A stretch of 64,000 bases of DNA from Algoriphagus faecimaris. GTDB taxonomy: Bacteria > Bacteroidota > Bacteroidia > Cytophagales > Cyclobacteriaceae. The DNA is taken from NCBI RefSeq assembly GCF_900101705.1, contig NZ_FNAC01000002.1, positions 141,573 to 205,572 of the forward strand, given 5' to 3'. Below are positions 33,770-42,976 of this stretch, piece by piece. Within the stretch, counting starts at the first letter, position 1, and the number at the start of each line of letters is the position of its first letter. The notes beneath the pieces were generated by a model that worked only from the letters and a program-made list of their open reading frames with translations, made no database searches and was not told the origin of the DNA. The position numbers and the translations under genes were made by a program.

Positions 33770-35398
33770 TCAATCAAATAATTCACGAATGGGCTGCCCT
33801 GTGGCACCATTAGGGAGACGGATATTGAGGAGCATAGATACAGTAGGGGCAATATCAGTCACTGTGGCATATCGAGTACTGCTTCCTGACTTTACACCCC
33901 AACCGTAAAAGAGTATAGGTACGTGCGTATCATAGGTAAACCCTGTCCCATGTGAAGTTCCTCTAGCACCGCCTGTAAGCCAAGCTGGCTCCAAGATCAT
34001 TAATAGATCTCCGGAAGCCTTGTGATTATACCCCATCTGAAGCAAATGAGGTCTGTCTAAGGCAAAATTCGTGTTTCGCATAGCATGAGCTGTATAGACT
34101 TCTTTGATTCCATTGAAGCGTAGAAGGAAGTTCGCAAGGTCATTTTGCATATCTAAAATGTTGACACCTTTGTCTCTCGCTAATCTATGGTTGAGAAAAA
34201 TTTGGTCATTTGATCCGTTAAGGATCCAGTCCCCTTCTCCGTATACTTGAGAAGTGTAGCCTCGGAGTTGACCTAGAATGTAACCTACATTAAGATTTCC
34301 CGCAGGGACATTTTCACTTTGCATGTAAGTAGCGATATCTGCCACTCCATGGTCAGCTGATAAGAAAATCAAATAATTGTCCTCACCGTAGGTTTCATCT
34401 AGGAAGTTTAGAAATTTCTCCATTTCTCTGTCGAGACGGATATAATTGTCCTCCAGTTCTTTGGAAGTAGGTCCAAATCGATGGCCGATATAATCCGGAG
34501 AAGAAAAACTTACCGCTAGGAAATCAGATTCTTCACCTTTTCCCAGGTTTTCACCTTCAATAGCAGCATAAGCAAAATCCAATGTCAAAGAATTGCCGAA
34601 AGGGGTAGCGGCAATCATTCCATATCCACCATTATCTTCTTTGAGCTTGGCCAAATCATATGGGAATGTAGGGCTATCTTTTCCGATAAATGGGGCTTCA
34701 AAGTCATTATTGTCATCAATACTATTGATATACTTTCCCATGGGTAAAAGAGGCTCCCAAGTTTGAGACAAATACTTTTCCACTTGCTTTTTGGCATTGA
34801 AGTTTTTCACCCACTTTGGAAGTTCTTCGTAGTAATAGGTCGACGTCATAAATTCCCCATTATTACTATCATACCAGTAAGCATCACCTAAATGCCCTCC
34901 AGGAAGGCTTGCACCCCGATCTTTAATCGCAACAGCGACTACTTTAGAACGCTTATTAGAGGCAAATCGCAGTTCGTCAGTAATGGTAGTGGTTAATAGA
35001 TTTCTCGGACTGATCTCTCCACTCATTGGAGTTCCACCTACATTGGTCACAGTACTGTCTTCCGCACAATAGATTGATTTGTTCAAGCTTCTGACGTACC
35101 AGTTATTCCCGATGATGCCATGGGTAGCTGGTGTAGTGCCGGTATAAACTGAAGCATGTCCAGGCCCTGTGTAAGTGGGTATATAATTGTAATGACCATT
35201 TTTCATCTCAAAACCATCTCTAAGCAATCTTTTGAAACCACCTTCTGAATAGTTTTCTGAAAATTTGTAAAAATATTCCTGACGCATTTGATCTACTACG
35301 ATACCCACGATTAGTTTGGGTTTAGGAGTAGTCTCTTGGGCTAAAATCGAAAGGGAAATGAGGGAGAAGAGTGTTCCCAAAAGGATGTTCTTTTTCAT
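33770..35398 (-). CDS. PafA-like alkaline phosphatase
   Basis: A 542-residue exported phosphatase with a signal peptide ending near ILAQ (21). PTYTGPGHASVYTG holds the nucleophile, T77 by comparison with Thr79 of Elizabethkingia PafA. IIGNNWY supplies N98 (Asn100 there), and KDRG supplies K159 and R161 (Lys162 and Arg164 there). Zinc-site segments VGIVVDQMRQEYF, FLSADHGVAD and YDTHVPILFYGWG are intact. It releases phosphate from monoesters outside the cytoplasm. A -7 box on the minus strand at 35419-35426 suggests its own promoter; no Pho-box was looked for in detail. Confidence 0.92.
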   Translation of the reverse strand: MKKNILLGTLFSLISLSILAQETTPKPKLIVGIVVDQMRQEYFYKFSENYSEGGFKRLLRDGFEMKNGHYNYIPTYTGPGHASVYTGTTPATHGIIGNNWYVRSLNKSIYCAEDSTVTNVGGTPMSGEISPRNLLTTTITDELRFASNKRSKVVAVAIKDRGASLPGGHLGDAYWYDSNNGEFMTSTYYYEELPKWVKNFNAKKQVEKYLSQTWEPLLPMGKYINSIDDNNDFEAPFIGKDSPTFPYDLAKLKEDNGGYGMIAATPFGNSLTLDFAYAAIEGENLGKGEESDFLAVSFSSPDYIGHRFGPTSKELEDNYIRLDREMEKFLNFLDETYGEDNYLIFLSADHGVADIATYMQSENVPAGNLNVGYILGQLRGYTSQVYGEGDWILNGSNDQIFLNHRLARDKGVNILDMQNDLANFLLRFNGIKEVYTAHAMRNTNFALDRPHLLQMGYNHKASGDLLMILEPAWLTGGARGTSHGTGFTYDTHVPILFYGWGVKSGSSTRYATVTDIAPTVSMLLNIRLPNGATGQPIRELFD

Positions 35399-35418
35399 TT
35401 TTAAAATGTTTGTCCTCC

Positions 35419-35426
35419 CAAAGATA
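35419..35426 (-). promoter_or_regulatory. Candidate -7 box of the PafA-like gene
   Basis: On the minus strand the bases read TATCTTTG, a full TAnnTTTG match, 21 bases before the start codon. No clear TTTG box is found upstream at normal spacing. Confidence 0.5.
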
Positions 35427-35510
35427 AGGATATGAAGCTATCTGTGGATTAAGACTTTGTTAAATGGCTAAAAGAACAGACATTGTAAGATTGAAAATAA
35501 TTCCCAAATC

Positions 35511-37109
35511 ATGAAAAAACTCAATCTTCTCTTTTTTGCTCTGTTTTTGACTACGGTATCCTTTGCACAGTCTTATTTTGAAGATGGCCTTTCCGCGGAT
35601 TGGCACCGTTCTCGTCGAGAAGCTCTTCGAGCTTTGATGCCAGCTAACAGTATGGCGATTCTTTTTAACAATCCGGTAAAAAACAGGTCTAACGATGTGG
35701 ATTTTATCTATCATCCCAATACCGATTTTTACTATTTGACTGGTTTGAGAGAGCCCAATGCCGCTTTGATTCTCTTTTCGGAGAAAAGACAAATCGGGGA
35801 AATGGAAGCTGATGAATTGATCTATGTACAAGCCCGAGATCCCAGAGCTGAAATGTGGAATGGGAAACGGCTAGGAATCGAAGGAGTACAGGAGAAGCTC
35901 GGCTTTGATCAGGCATTTTTATATGATGAATTTGGGAAGAAGCCTGTATTAAATTTTGATGAATTTGATAAACTCCTAACTTTCAATTTATCTCAAGATA
36001 TCGAAGGTAGTAGCTCCAATAATGGATTGAAAAAAATGATCAGCGATTTTAAGAAAGCTTCTAATTATCCTGAGGAAGTATCTGAGGTCCGCATGCAGAT
36101 GTATCAGATGATACGGGCGACGGATATTGAAAACTCGGCAAATGTCGCTCAAATAATAGGCAGGTATAAAAACCGCTATCCTGAAGTAGCCAATGATCAG
36201 GTGTTAAAAGATTTTATGGAAGCAGAAAGTCCCGAGAAAAGGATGGAGGTCAGGGCAAAAGTGCCAGAGACTAAGACTGATATTTTTGCCCTGTCTCAGA
36301 TGATGGATGTACTCAGGGAGGTAAAGACGGCTCCAGAAATCGAACTCCTTGCAAAAGCGGCTAAAATATCGGCTATAGGCCAAATAGAAGTCATGAAAGC
36401 GACTAAGCCAGGCATGTCTGAGCGTGAGATTCAAGGGGTGCACGAGTTTATCTACAAGCGGTATGGAGCAGAAAACGTAGGTTATCCTTCCATTGTGGGT
36501 GGAGGTAATAATGGCTGCATTCTGCACTATATCGATAACGATATGAAGCATATCAGCGAGCGGCTTATCCTGATGGATCTAGGAGCGGAATGGCGAGGGT
36601 ATACGGCGGATGTAACACGTACTATCCCAGTCTCTGGAAAGTTTAATGATGAAGAAAAAGCTATTTATGAACTGGTGTTGAAATCGCAAGAAGCAGGAAT
36701 AGCGCTATGTAAACCGGGTGTTGAGTTTGGCGAAATCGGTCGAGTAACTCGAGAAATCATCAATGAGGGATTAGCCGAATTGGGAATCATAAAGACCGGT
36801 CAGCGTCACAATTATTTTCCGCATGGGACCAGTCATCACCTAGGTCTAGATGTCCACGACCGTGGAGGATATGGTCCGCTGAAAGAAGGAGTGGTTTTGA
36901 CAGTAGAACCAGGAATTTATATTCCCGAGGGGAGTGATTGTGATCCGAAGTGGTGGGGCATCGCAGTGAGAATAGAAGATGATATTTTGATCACGAGCGG
37001 AGATCCTGTCAATTTATCTGGGGATGCTCCACGTACAGTAGCAGGGATCGAGCAAATGATGCGTATACCAAGTGTCTTAGAAAACTGGGTCTTGCCCGAA
37101 ATCGATTAG
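35511..37109 (+). CDS. Xaa-Pro aminopeptidase (M24B), exported
   Basis: A 532-residue metallopeptidase with a signal peptide ending near SFAQ (20). The N-terminal aminopeptidase-P domain (about 25-200) precedes a pita-bread catalytic domain. Metal ligands are visible in DLGAEWRGYTADVTRT (two Asp), GTSHHLGLDVHD (His), LTVEPGIYI (Glu) and VRIEDDI (Glu). It removes N-terminal residues preceding proline, here from periplasmic peptides. It is divergent from the phosphatase gene. Length fits Bacteroidota forms with an insertion between domains (SNNGLKKMISDFKKA region). Confidence 0.92.
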   Translation: MKKLNLLFFALFLTTVSFAQSYFEDGLSADWHRSRREALRALMPANSMAILFNNPVKNRSNDVDFIYHPNTDFYYLTGLREPNAALILFSEKRQIGEMEADELIYVQARDPRAEMWNGKRLGIEGVQEKLGFDQAFLYDEFGKKPVLNFDEFDKLLTFNLSQDIEGSSSNNGLKKMISDFKKASNYPEEVSEVRMQMYQMIRATDIENSANVAQIIGRYKNRYPEVANDQVLKDFMEAESPEKRMEVRAKVPETKTDIFALSQMMDVLREVKTAPEIELLAKAAKISAIGQIEVMKATKPGMSEREIQGVHEFIYKRYGAENVGYPSIVGGGNNGCILHYIDNDMKHISERLILMDLGAEWRGYTADVTRTIPVSGKFNDEEKAIYELVLKSQEAGIALCKPGVEFGEIGRVTREIINEGLAELGIIKTGQRHNYFPHGTSHHLGLDVHDRGGYGPLKEGVVLTVEPGIYIPEGSDCDPKWWGIAVRIEDDILITSGDPVNLSGDAPRTVAGIEQMMRIPSVLENWVLPEID

Positions 37110-37156
37110 CAGCTCGCTATTGCGCTACGGAGCGAAGAAAGGTTACTATTTTGGAA

Positions 37157-37533
37157 ATGCACGAAAATGATATTACAAAATTAATTTTGGACAAGGCATT
37201 TTTGATCCATAGATAGTTGTGTTCAGGATTGCTTGAATCGATCTATGAAAAAGTCTTGGCTTTTGAATTAAAAAATGAAGGATTAAAAGTGACAAGTCAA
37301 GAACCAATCACTTTCAAATGGGATGGCTTTGTTTTTGAGAAAGGATTTCGAGCTGATCTGATTATTGAGATTAAGGTGATCATTGGAGTGAAATCATTTC
37401 AAATTTTATCACTGGTTCACCCAAAGCAATTGTTGACCTATTTGAAATTAACTGAATTAAAGTTAGGACCACTTCTCAGTTTAATGAGGCACTGCTCAAA
37501 GACGGAATCAAAAGAGTTGTAAAAGGATTATAA
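37157..37533 (+). pseudogene. GxxExxY family protein, broken
   Basis: The reading frame starts MHENDITKLILDKAFLIHR and hits a TAG stop at 37214-37216. It continues in the same frame as SGLLESIYEKVLAFELKNEG, the GxxExxY signature with its first Gly changed (tgt for ggt). FRADLIIEIKVIIGVKS and HPKQLLTYLKLTELKLG follow. Near 37470 the frame is lost; the natural ending (QFNEALLKDGIKRVVKGL and stop at 37531-37533) lies in another frame. A nonsense codon and a frameshift make it inactive. The family is of unknown function with a nuclease-like core. Confidence 0.85.
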
Positions 37534-37574
37534 ATTTCAATAAAACTCGTCGCGTCGTCGCTAGCTGAAAAACA

Positions 37575-38222
37575 TTAATCCCGGCTTTTCAAATCTCCAC
37601 GCTTGATTGATCGAATGAATTGCCCCCATGCAAAGGGATCGAGTAGACGAAGTGGTCTAGGACCGTATAGGTCTTGATTTTGAAGCATCTGACCCTGCTG
37701 GAAATAGCGGAAGTTTTCATTGCCAGAGGCAGGCATCTGCTCGGCCCATCGCAATAACATTTCAGGACTCATATTGGCGCGGCTAATGGACATCGGGTCG
37801 ACCACATTCATAGCCAATACAGCATCTTTAAACTCCTTTTCGCTAGGGTAAGGCATTACTTCTATTTCAGCCAAGGCAATCTCATCCACTTCCATGGTCA
37901 GAATCAGACTGATTTTGTCAGATTCTATATTAGAAGGGACCTTAAAAGTTTGCCTTTTTAAACCGATAAAACTAAAAACCACACTATCTCCTTCCAATAC
38001 AGGCATGGAGAAATAGCCGTATCTCCCACTACTGGTGCCTCGGCCCTTTTTCGGAACATAAATATTTACACCAGGAACGGCATCAGTGCTGTCAGCATTT
38101 AAAATAATACCAGAGAGCTGAATTACTTTTTTATCAAGATCAGTTTGTGCGTGGGCATCAGACATGCCAAGCCATATTGACGAAACGAAAGCAAGTGCTA
38201 AGATTAAAATTGGATTCTTCAC
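37575..38222 (-). CDS. Exported protein with carboxypeptidase-D regulatory-like domain
   Basis: A 215-residue protein with a signal peptide (cleavage near AHAQ, 26). Residues about 33-110 form the beta-sandwich regulatory domain common at the N-terminus of SusC-type receptors: VIQLSGIILNADSTDAVPGV, NIYVPKKGRGTSSGRYGYFS, GDSVVFSFIGLKRQTFKVPS. A C-terminal helical part follows (ALAEIEVMPYPSEKEFKDAV and on). No barrel follows, so it is a stand-alone periplasmic or surface protein. Function unknown. It is monocistronic and divergent from the ArsR-type regulator. Confidence 0.78.
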   Translation of the reverse strand: MKNPILILALAFVSSIWLGMSDAHAQTDLDKKVIQLSGIILNADSTDAVPGVNIYVPKKGRGTSSGRYGYFSMPVLEGDSVVFSFIGLKRQTFKVPSNIESDKISLILTMEVDEIALAEIEVMPYPSEKEFKDAVLAMNVVDPMSISRANMSPEMLLRWAEQMPASGNENFRYFQQGQMLQNQDLYGPRPLRLLDPFAWGQFIRSIKRGDLKSRD

Positions 38223-38329
38223 GAATTTGTAACTAATTGGTCAGCCAAAAGTTGGCGGGTTGGAATCTGAATACCCTAATTTCGGGGGTTTTTTTAAATT
38301 CGCCAGTAAATCTTGGTTAAAACTTACTA

Positions 38330-38713
38330 ATGCGCCTCAAAAATATCAGTTTAAATTATGGATTACGAATTTTCAAGGCATTAGGTGAAGAACCTCGTGT
38401 GCGAATTATCCATTTGTTGATGCTGAATAAAGAATTAACCATTTCTGATTTGGAACATATTTTGGATTTTACCCAGACCAAAACCAGCCGTCACCTCATT
38501 TATTTGAAGAATGCAGGACTTTTGGGAAGTCGTCGAGTAGACCAATGGATGTTTTATTACATCCTTGAAGAGTACCTGGAAATCATTCATCAGATTTTTA
38601 AGTTTATACAGAAGGATGCTAGTTTGATTCGTGATCAGGAGACTTTCGAAATACTCAAATCCAATCGTGAATTGGCCATCAATAAAATTCAGAATAATCA
38701 ATACCGTAGATAA
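38330..38713 (+). CDS. ArsR-type winged-helix regulator
   Basis: A 127-residue DNA-binding protein. RIFKALGEEPRVRIIHLLML (13-32) and ELTISDLEHILDFTQTKTSR, then HLIYLKNAGLLGSRR and WMFYYILEEY, give the winged helix of the ArsR/SmtB group. The Cys metal-site motif of arsenic or zinc sensors is absent. It lies seven bases upstream of the HAD nucleotidase gene and is probably co-transcribed with it. Its own targets are unknown. Confidence 0.85.
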   Translation: MRLKNISLNYGLRIFKALGEEPRVRIIHLLMLNKELTISDLEHILDFTQTKTSRHLIYLKNAGLLGSRRVDQWMFYYILEEYLEIIHQIFKFIQKDASLIRDQETFEILKSNRELAINKIQNNQYRR

Positions 38714-38719
38714 AATCAT

Positions 38720-39415
38720 TTGAAAACTTACCAACACCTCTTCTTCGACTTGGACCATACTCTTTGGGATTATGATCGAAATGTCACCGAGTCCTTATCG
38801 GAACTCTATGAACATTACCAACTCACTGAACTTGGAATTCCAACTTTTGAAAAGTTTTTTGAGGCATTTCATGCTGTTAATTTTCAGCTTTGGGATTGGT
38901 ACAATGTGGGTAAAATCGATAAAGTCAATCTCCGAAAAGAGCGTTTTCCCCGGATCTTTACACATGCCGGGGGGCGTGCAGAGGGTATTCCTGTCGAGTT
39001 TGAAGAGGATTTCATGCATCGGACTTCATCCAAGCCTCATGTTTTTCCTTATTCTAAAGAGATCCTCACTTACCTCAAAGAGAAGTACAAAGTGCATATT
39101 ATTACCAATGGCTTTAATGAATCGCAGGCCAAAAAAATGAAGTCATCAGGTTTAGATGTTTTCTTTGATTTGGTGGTAACCTCAGAGACGACTGGTCATA
39201 AAAAACCGGATCCACGAATTTTTCATTACGCGATGGGGCAGTTGAAAACAAATGCCAAAGATTGTCTCATGATCGGAGACAATCCCCAATCGGATATTTT
39301 GGGGGCGCAGCGGGCCGATATAGATCAGGTGTATTTCAATCCTGAGGGTAAAGTTTCAGATATTTTACCGACCTACGAAATAAAGCATCTTCAAGAGCTG
39401 GAGGCACTTTTGTAA
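38720..39415 (+). CDS. HAD-family pyrimidine nucleotidase (YjjG-like)
   Basis: A 231-residue haloacid-dehalogenase-fold phosphatase. The four motifs are visible: FFDLDHTLWDYDRN (nucleophile Asp), VHIITNGFNESQ (Thr/Asn motif II), a Lys in TGHKKPDPRIF, and MIGDNPQSDILGAQ (motif IV). The wording matches YjjG-type enzymes that dephosphorylate non-canonical pyrimidine nucleotides. Translation starts at a TTG (38720), the only codon that keeps the conserved TYQHLFFDLDHT N-terminus. It is the second gene after the ArsR-type regulator. Confidence 0.88.
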   Translation: MKTYQHLFFDLDHTLWDYDRNVTESLSELYEHYQLTELGIPTFEKFFEAFHAVNFQLWDWYNVGKIDKVNLRKERFPRIFTHAGGRAEGIPVEFEEDFMHRTSSKPHVFPYSKEILTYLKEKYKVHIITNGFNESQAKKMKSSGLDVFFDLVVTSETTGHKKPDPRIFHYAMGQLKTNAKDCLMIGDNPQSDILGAQRADIDQVYFNPEGKVSDILPTYEIKHLQELEALL

Positions 39416-39447
39416 GTAAAATCACGCTCCTTTAGCCTCGGAAATCC

Positions 39448-39455
39448 TATCTTTG
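39448..39455 (+). promoter_or_regulatory. Candidate -7 box of pruA
   Basis: TATCTTTG is a full TAnnTTTG match 30 bases before the pruA start at 39486. No good TTTG box is found at the usual distance. Confidence 0.5.
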
Positions 39456-39485
39456 AAATTCAGAAATCACATAAACTCCAATAGT

Positions 39486-41120
39486 ATGTTAAAAGGTTTT
39501 TTCAACGTGCCTACACCGGTCAATGAGCCGGTGAAATCCTATGCGCCGGGAAGCCCTGAGCGTAAAGAATTACAAGCCAAACTCGCCGAGTTGCGAGCCA
39601 CTCAAGTCGATGTGCCTATGTACATCGGTAGTGAGGAAATCCGTACGGGAAAAACTAGACCCCTCTCTCCTCCCCATGATCATCAGCATATTTTGGGGCA
39701 TTTTCATGAGGGAGATGCCTCACACGTCGAGCAGGCGATCAATGCAGCTCTGGGAGCTAAGGAAGCTTGGGAAAATCTGGAATGGGAACAGCGTGCTGCC
39801 ATTTTCTTAAAAGCAGCCGATTTATTGGCGGGTCCTTACCGAGCCAAGATCAACGCAGCTACTATGCTTGGACAATCCAAAAATGCCATGCAGGCTGAAA
39901 TTGACTCCGCTTGTGAGTTTATCGATTTTCTTCGGTTCAATGTGAAGTACATGACAGAGATATATGCTCAGCAGCCGCCTGTTTCAGGTGGAGGGGTATG
40001 GAACCGTTTAGAGCAACGGCCATTAGAAGGCTTTGTATTTGCCCTGACTCCCTTCAACTTCACTGCAATCGCCGGGAATCTCCCAACTTCTGCAGCCATG
40101 ATGGGTAATACCATCGTGTGGAAACCAGCCTACACACAGATCTATTCAGCGAATGTGCTGATGGAAGTCTTTAGAGAAGCTGGAGTTCCCGATGGAGTGA
40201 TCAATTTGATCTATGTAGATGGACCTACGGCTGGGGATATCATCTTCAAGCATCCTGATTTTGCAGGAATTCACTTCACAGGTTCTACGGGCGTATTCCA
40301 GCATATCTGGAAAACCATAGGAGAAAATATCAAGCTTTATAAATCCTATCCAAGAATCGTGGGAGAGACTGGTGGAAAAGACTTTGTACTCGCACACAAA
40401 TCCGCTGATGCCAAAGCTGTTGCTGTAGGATTGGTTAGAGGTGCATTTGAATACCAAGGCCAAAAATGCTCTGCTGCTTCAAGAGCCTATATTCCATCCA
40501 ACCTTTGGGAGGATGTTAAAAAGTACATGCTGGAGGATTTGGCAAGCCTGAAAATGGGTGGAACAGAAGATTTTACCAACTTTATCAATGCAGTCATTGA
40601 TGAGAAGTCATTTGACAAAATTGCCAAGTATATAGATAATGCAAAAGCTGCCGAGGGAGTAGAAATCATCGCGGGCGGTAACTACGACAAGTCTAAAGGT
40701 TACTTCATCGAACCAACTGTCATCCTGACTCAGGACCCGATGTACACAACCATGTGTGAAGAGATTTTTGGTCCGGTTTTGACCATCTACGTGTACAATG
40801 CGGAGCATTTTGAGACGGTGCTCGAACTCGTCGATCAGACTTCCCCTTATGCATTGACTGGCGCTGTTTTCTCCCAAGATCGCTATGCCATAGAATTGGC
40901 TACGCAAAAGCTAAGAAACGCCGCGGGGAATTTCTACATTAATGACAAGCCAACCGGCGCTGTGGTCGGTCAGCAGCCATTTGGTGGAGCGAGAGCTTCC
41001 GGTACCAACGATAAGGCCGGCTCGATGATCAATTTGCTCCGCTGGGTGTCTCCACGCACCATTAAGGAAACCTTTGTGTCTCCTACGGATTATCGATATC
41101 CTTTTTTGGGGAAAGATTAA
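39486..41120 (+). CDS. pruA: L-glutamate gamma-semialdehyde dehydrogenase
   Basis: A 544-residue aldehyde dehydrogenase of the single-function pyrroline-5-carboxylate type (ALDH4). MLKGFFNVPTPVNEPVKSYA is the conserved N-terminus and sets the start at 39486 rather than an upstream TTG. FALTPFNFTAIAGNLPTSAA binds NAD, VGETGGKDFVL carries the general-base Glu, and YQGQKCSAASRAY the catalytic Cys. It oxidises glutamate semialdehyde to glutamate in proline breakdown. There is no proline dehydrogenase domain or neighbouring putA-type gene in the window. Confidence 0.95.
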   Translation: MLKGFFNVPTPVNEPVKSYAPGSPERKELQAKLAELRATQVDVPMYIGSEEIRTGKTRPLSPPHDHQHILGHFHEGDASHVEQAINAALGAKEAWENLEWEQRAAIFLKAADLLAGPYRAKINAATMLGQSKNAMQAEIDSACEFIDFLRFNVKYMTEIYAQQPPVSGGGVWNRLEQRPLEGFVFALTPFNFTAIAGNLPTSAAMMGNTIVWKPAYTQIYSANVLMEVFREAGVPDGVINLIYVDGPTAGDIIFKHPDFAGIHFTGSTGVFQHIWKTIGENIKLYKSYPRIVGETGGKDFVLAHKSADAKAVAVGLVRGAFEYQGQKCSAASRAYIPSNLWEDVKKYMLEDLASLKMGGTEDFTNFINAVIDEKSFDKIAKYIDNAKAAEGVEIIAGGNYDKSKGYFIEPTVILTQDPMYTTMCEEIFGPVLTIYVYNAEHFETVLELVDQTSPYALTGAVFSQDRYAIELATQKLRNAAGNFYINDKPTGAVVGQQPFGGARASGTNDKAGSMINLLRWVSPRTIKETFVSPTDYRYPFLGKD

Positions 41121-41122
41121 TT

Positions 41123-41258
41123 GACCTTTGGGGTTTTGAAAACCCCGAAGGTCTTATTGCAAAAAACATTCAAGTTCAGAAAAACTTCGAGGTAGAAAAG
41201 ACCTCGAAGATTTTCAAGAGCCTCGGTCCCGATAAAATCGTGATCGGGGCTTTTTTTG
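41123..41258. repeat. Three consecutive hairpins after pruA, last one a terminator
   Basis: Hairpin 1 (41123-41153) pairs GACCTT-GGGGTTTT with AAAACCCC-AAGGTC with one mismatch. Hairpin 2 (41185-41209) pairs CTTCGAGGT with ACCTCGAAG. Hairpin 3 (41230-41248) pairs CCCGAT with ATCGGG and is followed by a T-run, making it the likely terminator. The first two lack a T-run and look like small dispersed palindromes. Confidence 0.65.
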
Positions 41259-41341
41259 TGACCTAAAGGATTAAAAAAAAATCGAAAGCCCCGTTTACTA
41301 GAAAAGATTTCTTTACAAAAACATTTAATATTAGTCACAAT

Positions 41342-41686
41342 TTATTGTTTTGCTTTAAATACGGTGTAAACAATTAGAACATAAATTAACATCAAAATAC
41401 CGTTTACAATTACATAAAGCGGGGCTGAAAACTCAGAAAAAGAAAAAATTAAATTGCTCGAAAAAGCAATCAAAAAGAAAATGCCTGAAACTACCCTCAT
41501 CATTGTTGTGGTTCTTGGAAACCTGAAACTAATCGCTATCGCCAATAATAAGCTAATCGTAGTAAACAAAAAACAGCCCAAACTTAACAGCGTTTTGTTT
41601 TCAAAACTGTAAAAGCGATAAAAACCATAGGCTATTAATCCACACACTCCGATTGCAATGGCTGACTTAACTAAATTTATTTTCAC
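41342..41686 (-). CDS. Small integral membrane protein, four segments
   Basis: A 114-residue hydrophobic protein with four predicted membrane segments (about 8-25, 31-53, 62-82, 89-109) and short polar loops; the C-terminus is basic. I do not recognise a family. It is the last gene of a four-gene minus-strand operon and begins 11 bases after the SPFH gene ends. A membrane anchor or partner for the SPFH protein is a reasonable guess from position only. Confidence 0.6.
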   Translation of the reverse strand: MKINLVKSAIAIGVCGLIAYGFYRFYSFENKTLLSLGCFLFTTISLLLAIAISFRFPRTTTMMRVVSGIFFLIAFSSNLIFSFSEFSAPLYVIVNGILMLIYVLIVYTVFKAKQ

Positions 41687-41697
41687 CTCTTATTTAG

Positions 41698-42972
41698 TTA
41701 CACGCCTGGAGGCGGGGGTGGAACATTTGAAAATAGGTTTGCAAGTTCAGTAATATTACCTGCCAATTCCCATCCAGTCATGCCCTCTTTCCATGCATAA
41801 TGATTTTTTGTCAACTGTCCGTTTTGTGCAAGTTGTTTGATTTGTTCAAGATTGTATGGACCAGATTGTTGTCCGTTAGATGAGATATAATAAAGTAAAG
41901 CTGGTGGTGGCGGAGGCATTTTATTCAGGTTTGTCATCATTCCTCCCATTTGATTACCCATAGTACCACCGATTCCCATTCCCACCAGAAGACCAACGGG
42001 ATTTAAACCTCCACTATCTCCTCCGCCAAGATTTATATTTCCCATTTCTCCCAAATTCTCGGCAGCGGTTTTTAAAACTTCGGATTGTTTATTCAATTGA
42101 TGAACTTGGAAATTTTTACCCTCAACACCTAATTCCACATCCTTTCGATTTATTCTCAAGGTTTCATCCAGATTTTCAATCTCAATGTCTGTTTTTGCCT
42201 CAATAAATTTGGTTTGTTGGTCGGCAGTGGATTTTTTGAGTTGAAGATAGTGTGGATTTTCCTTGTCCAATTCTAAGGCACTGATATCAATCCGCTTAAA
42301 GTTGATTCCGAAATCATCTTCAAGAACTGCCTTGATTTTCGATTTGACCAACTCACCGATTTCGTCAATTTTTCTTTCCAGTTGCATAACCGGAATATTT
42401 TCATCCAGAGGAATGTTCAATACGATTGATTTAACTTTACGAATGAAAAACCCCTTGATTTGATTTTTAAAATCTTCAAGGTCAAATTCACGAAGCCTAT
42501 TTAATTTTATAAATGATTTGTAATCAGTCAGATTAAAAGTCATACTACCTCTTACTGCACAAGGAACACCCAATTCAGGAAAACGCGGGTCGAATATATC
42601 AAAATACGGGATCCCGAATTTTATTTGATTATTTCTTGCGAGGTTGATAAAATAAATTTCCGCTTGAAATGGGGAACTGCCACCAAATGCAGCTCCGACA
42701 ATACTTGTAAGAACAGGAAAGTTGGCTGTTCTAATGGTATCGTCATGTGGGCCAATAATATAATCCTGAATTGTTCCTTGATTTTGCTGATAGACAAAAA
42801 CTGCTAGTTCTCCGTCTTTAACGCGTAAACTGCTACCATAGCGGATCGCGTTTTCTTTCTTTGAAGAATTTGCAGTACCCGAAGGTTTCCATTTCCAAAC
42901 AAGATATTCCGGTTCGTCACAGCGGATGACATCCATGAGTCCGCCTTCGCTTTTATTTCCAAATAATATCAT
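41698..42972 (-). CDS. SPFH-domain protein with C-terminal GYF_2 domain (YdjI-like)
   Basis: A 424-residue protein. Residues about 15-280 form an SPFH/band-7 domain of the YdjI type: VIRCDEPEYLVWKWKPSG, YGSSLRVKDGELAVFVYQQN, then a long coiled region ending near IEIENLDETLRINRK. A glycine-rich stretch (about 310-345) and a PPPPP linker lead to a GYF_2/DUF4339 domain: YYISSNGQQSGPYNLEQIKQ, then WKEGMTGWELAGNI. The tail is PPPPPGV. YdjI-like SPFH proteins act as membrane scaffolds in stress responses. Its start lies four bases after the zinc-ribbon gene, so the two are co-translated. Confidence 0.85.
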   Translation of the reverse strand: MILFGNKSEGGLMDVIRCDEPEYLVWKWKPSGTANSSKKENAIRYGSSLRVKDGELAVFVYQQNQGTIQDYIIGPHDDTIRTANFPVLTSIVGAAFGGSSPFQAEIYFINLARNNQIKFGIPYFDIFDPRFPELGVPCAVRGSMTFNLTDYKSFIKLNRLREFDLEDFKNQIKGFFIRKVKSIVLNIPLDENIPVMQLERKIDEIGELVKSKIKAVLEDDFGINFKRIDISALELDKENPHYLQLKKSTADQQTKFIEAKTDIEIENLDETLRINRKDVELGVEGKNFQVHQLNKQSEVLKTAAENLGEMGNINLGGGDSGGLNPVGLLVGMGIGGTMGNQMGGMMTNLNKMPPPPPALLYYISSNGQQSGPYNLEQIKQLAQNGQLTKNHYAWKEGMTGWELAGNITELANLFSNVPPPPPGV

Positions 42973-42976
42973 TCTG

